Assembly: GCA_903813345.2 (NCBI GenBank)
Contig: CAIIXF020000005.1
Coordinates: forward strand, 9,429,375-9,493,374
DNA from: Owenia fusiformis
Lineage: Eukaryota; Annelida; Polychaeta; Sabellida; Oweniidae
DNA: 64,000 bases
Direction of reading: 5' to 3'
Shown here one piece after another: positions 63,724 through 64,000 of the stretch. The notes beneath the pieces were generated by a model. It had not been told where the DNA came from. It did not search any database and saw only the letters and a list, made by a program, of their open reading frames with translations. Both the position numbers and the translations under genes were made by a program. Numbering within the stretch: position 1 is the stretch's first letter; every line of letters starts with the position of its first letter.

Positions 63724-64000
63724 CTAAATGTAAAACAATCATTTATTTAATATGCTAAAATATTGAATTAATATGTACATGTAACATAGAAAAATTACTT
63801 AGTGACTGAAATAGCTTTACTGTGCCTCCATTGTACATGAATATTATAAAGACTGGGGATTTTATGAGAAAGTGTATTTTAGGTATATTGGCACATTTAT
63901 ATTCATGCCTGTAGCCAGTCGGGGTTCAAGCCAAAATTCTCTCAAAATCATGTAGATTTTCACCATTCTGAGCAATTTTCAAGTGTTTATTGGCCAAAAT

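Larger units (their letters stand above)
59279..62953. mobile_element. Tandem-core dispersed element, split by the LINE
   Basis: The 5' end CTAGAAAAACAGCAACTCC includes the palindrome CTCCACGGAG. The body is about six monomers of roughly 140-150 bp (GGCCATCTTGAAAAT ... AAATTTGAACCAAATC ... GAGTTATCAAAGATTAC). The 3' end has a GGAC/GGAT microsatellite followed by GAACTTCGTTCGGTGGGATAA. This plan (conserved ends, tandem core, palindromic tail) recalls the 'pearl'/HINE Helitron-like elements of marine invertebrates; that assignment is inference. Confidence 0.7.

Noticed and set aside
1-64000. Bacterial contamination suggested by the nucleotidyltransferase and TPR domains
   Set aside because: The gene has spliceosomal introns in consistent phases and sits between animal repeats inside an animal gene.

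Overview
This is a window of animal nuclear DNA: AT-rich, with many short exons that have clean GT/AG junctions, several classes of transposon, and extracellular domain types (sushi/CCP, VWD-C8-TIL, EGF, TSP1, SUEL lectin) mixed as in marine invertebrates. I cannot name the species. The dispersed repeats with tandem cores and the many foldback elements fit an invertebrate such as a mollusc, echinoderm, hemichordate or lancelet.

Almost the whole window is one giant minus-strand gene. It enters from beyond base 64000 and runs to a stop at 2147-2149. I could place 68 exons, about 11.3 kb of coding sequence or roughly 3,750 residues. Reading 5' to 3' (high to low coordinates) they encode 45 sushi domains (numbered S1-S45 here), then a VWD domain in three exons, C8, TIL and a TIL-associated exon, EGF, TSP1-like, three EGFs, a second TSP1-like domain and a C-terminal SUEL-type lectin domain. 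The protein should be secreted or cell-surface; its N-terminus lies outside the window. The sushi domains form a higher-order A-B-C triplet repeat. Types are told apart by cysteine content (A five, B six, C five), and this holds in all 45 domains. B is missing from six units.

A second gene lies on the plus strand inside the 20.7-kb intron between S6 and S7 (36518-54587). Its exons splice in phase to give: an N-terminal region ending in a hydrophobic stretch and a 2A-like NPGP motif; an OTU cysteine-protease-like domain split over two exons; a nucleotidyltransferase-like domain (GSLARKE..SDLE); and a long array of 43-residue TPRs. The nucleotidyltransferase exon is tandemly duplicated (unit about 2,286 bp). 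Copy 4a ends soon after that domain, while copy 4b continues into the TPRs. Copy 4b has one in-frame TAA in TPR 6, after which the same frame stays open for 22 further codon-perfect kilobase-scale repeats' worth of sequence (to 54587).

The rest is introns rich in mobile DNA: a 5'-truncated LINE with an intact reverse-transcriptase ORF inside an older tandem-core element (59279-62953), a TA-flanked mariner-like MITE with a paralogous empty site (48538-49117), a TTAA-flanked foldback element (39215-39804), several tandem-core elements, an intronic 162-bp satellite, and several near-perfect hairpins. A likely first exon of another minus-strand gene lies at 41-130. Introns of 300-900 bp not listed separately showed me nothing beyond AT-rich sequence. 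No tRNA, rRNA or CRISPR array was seen.
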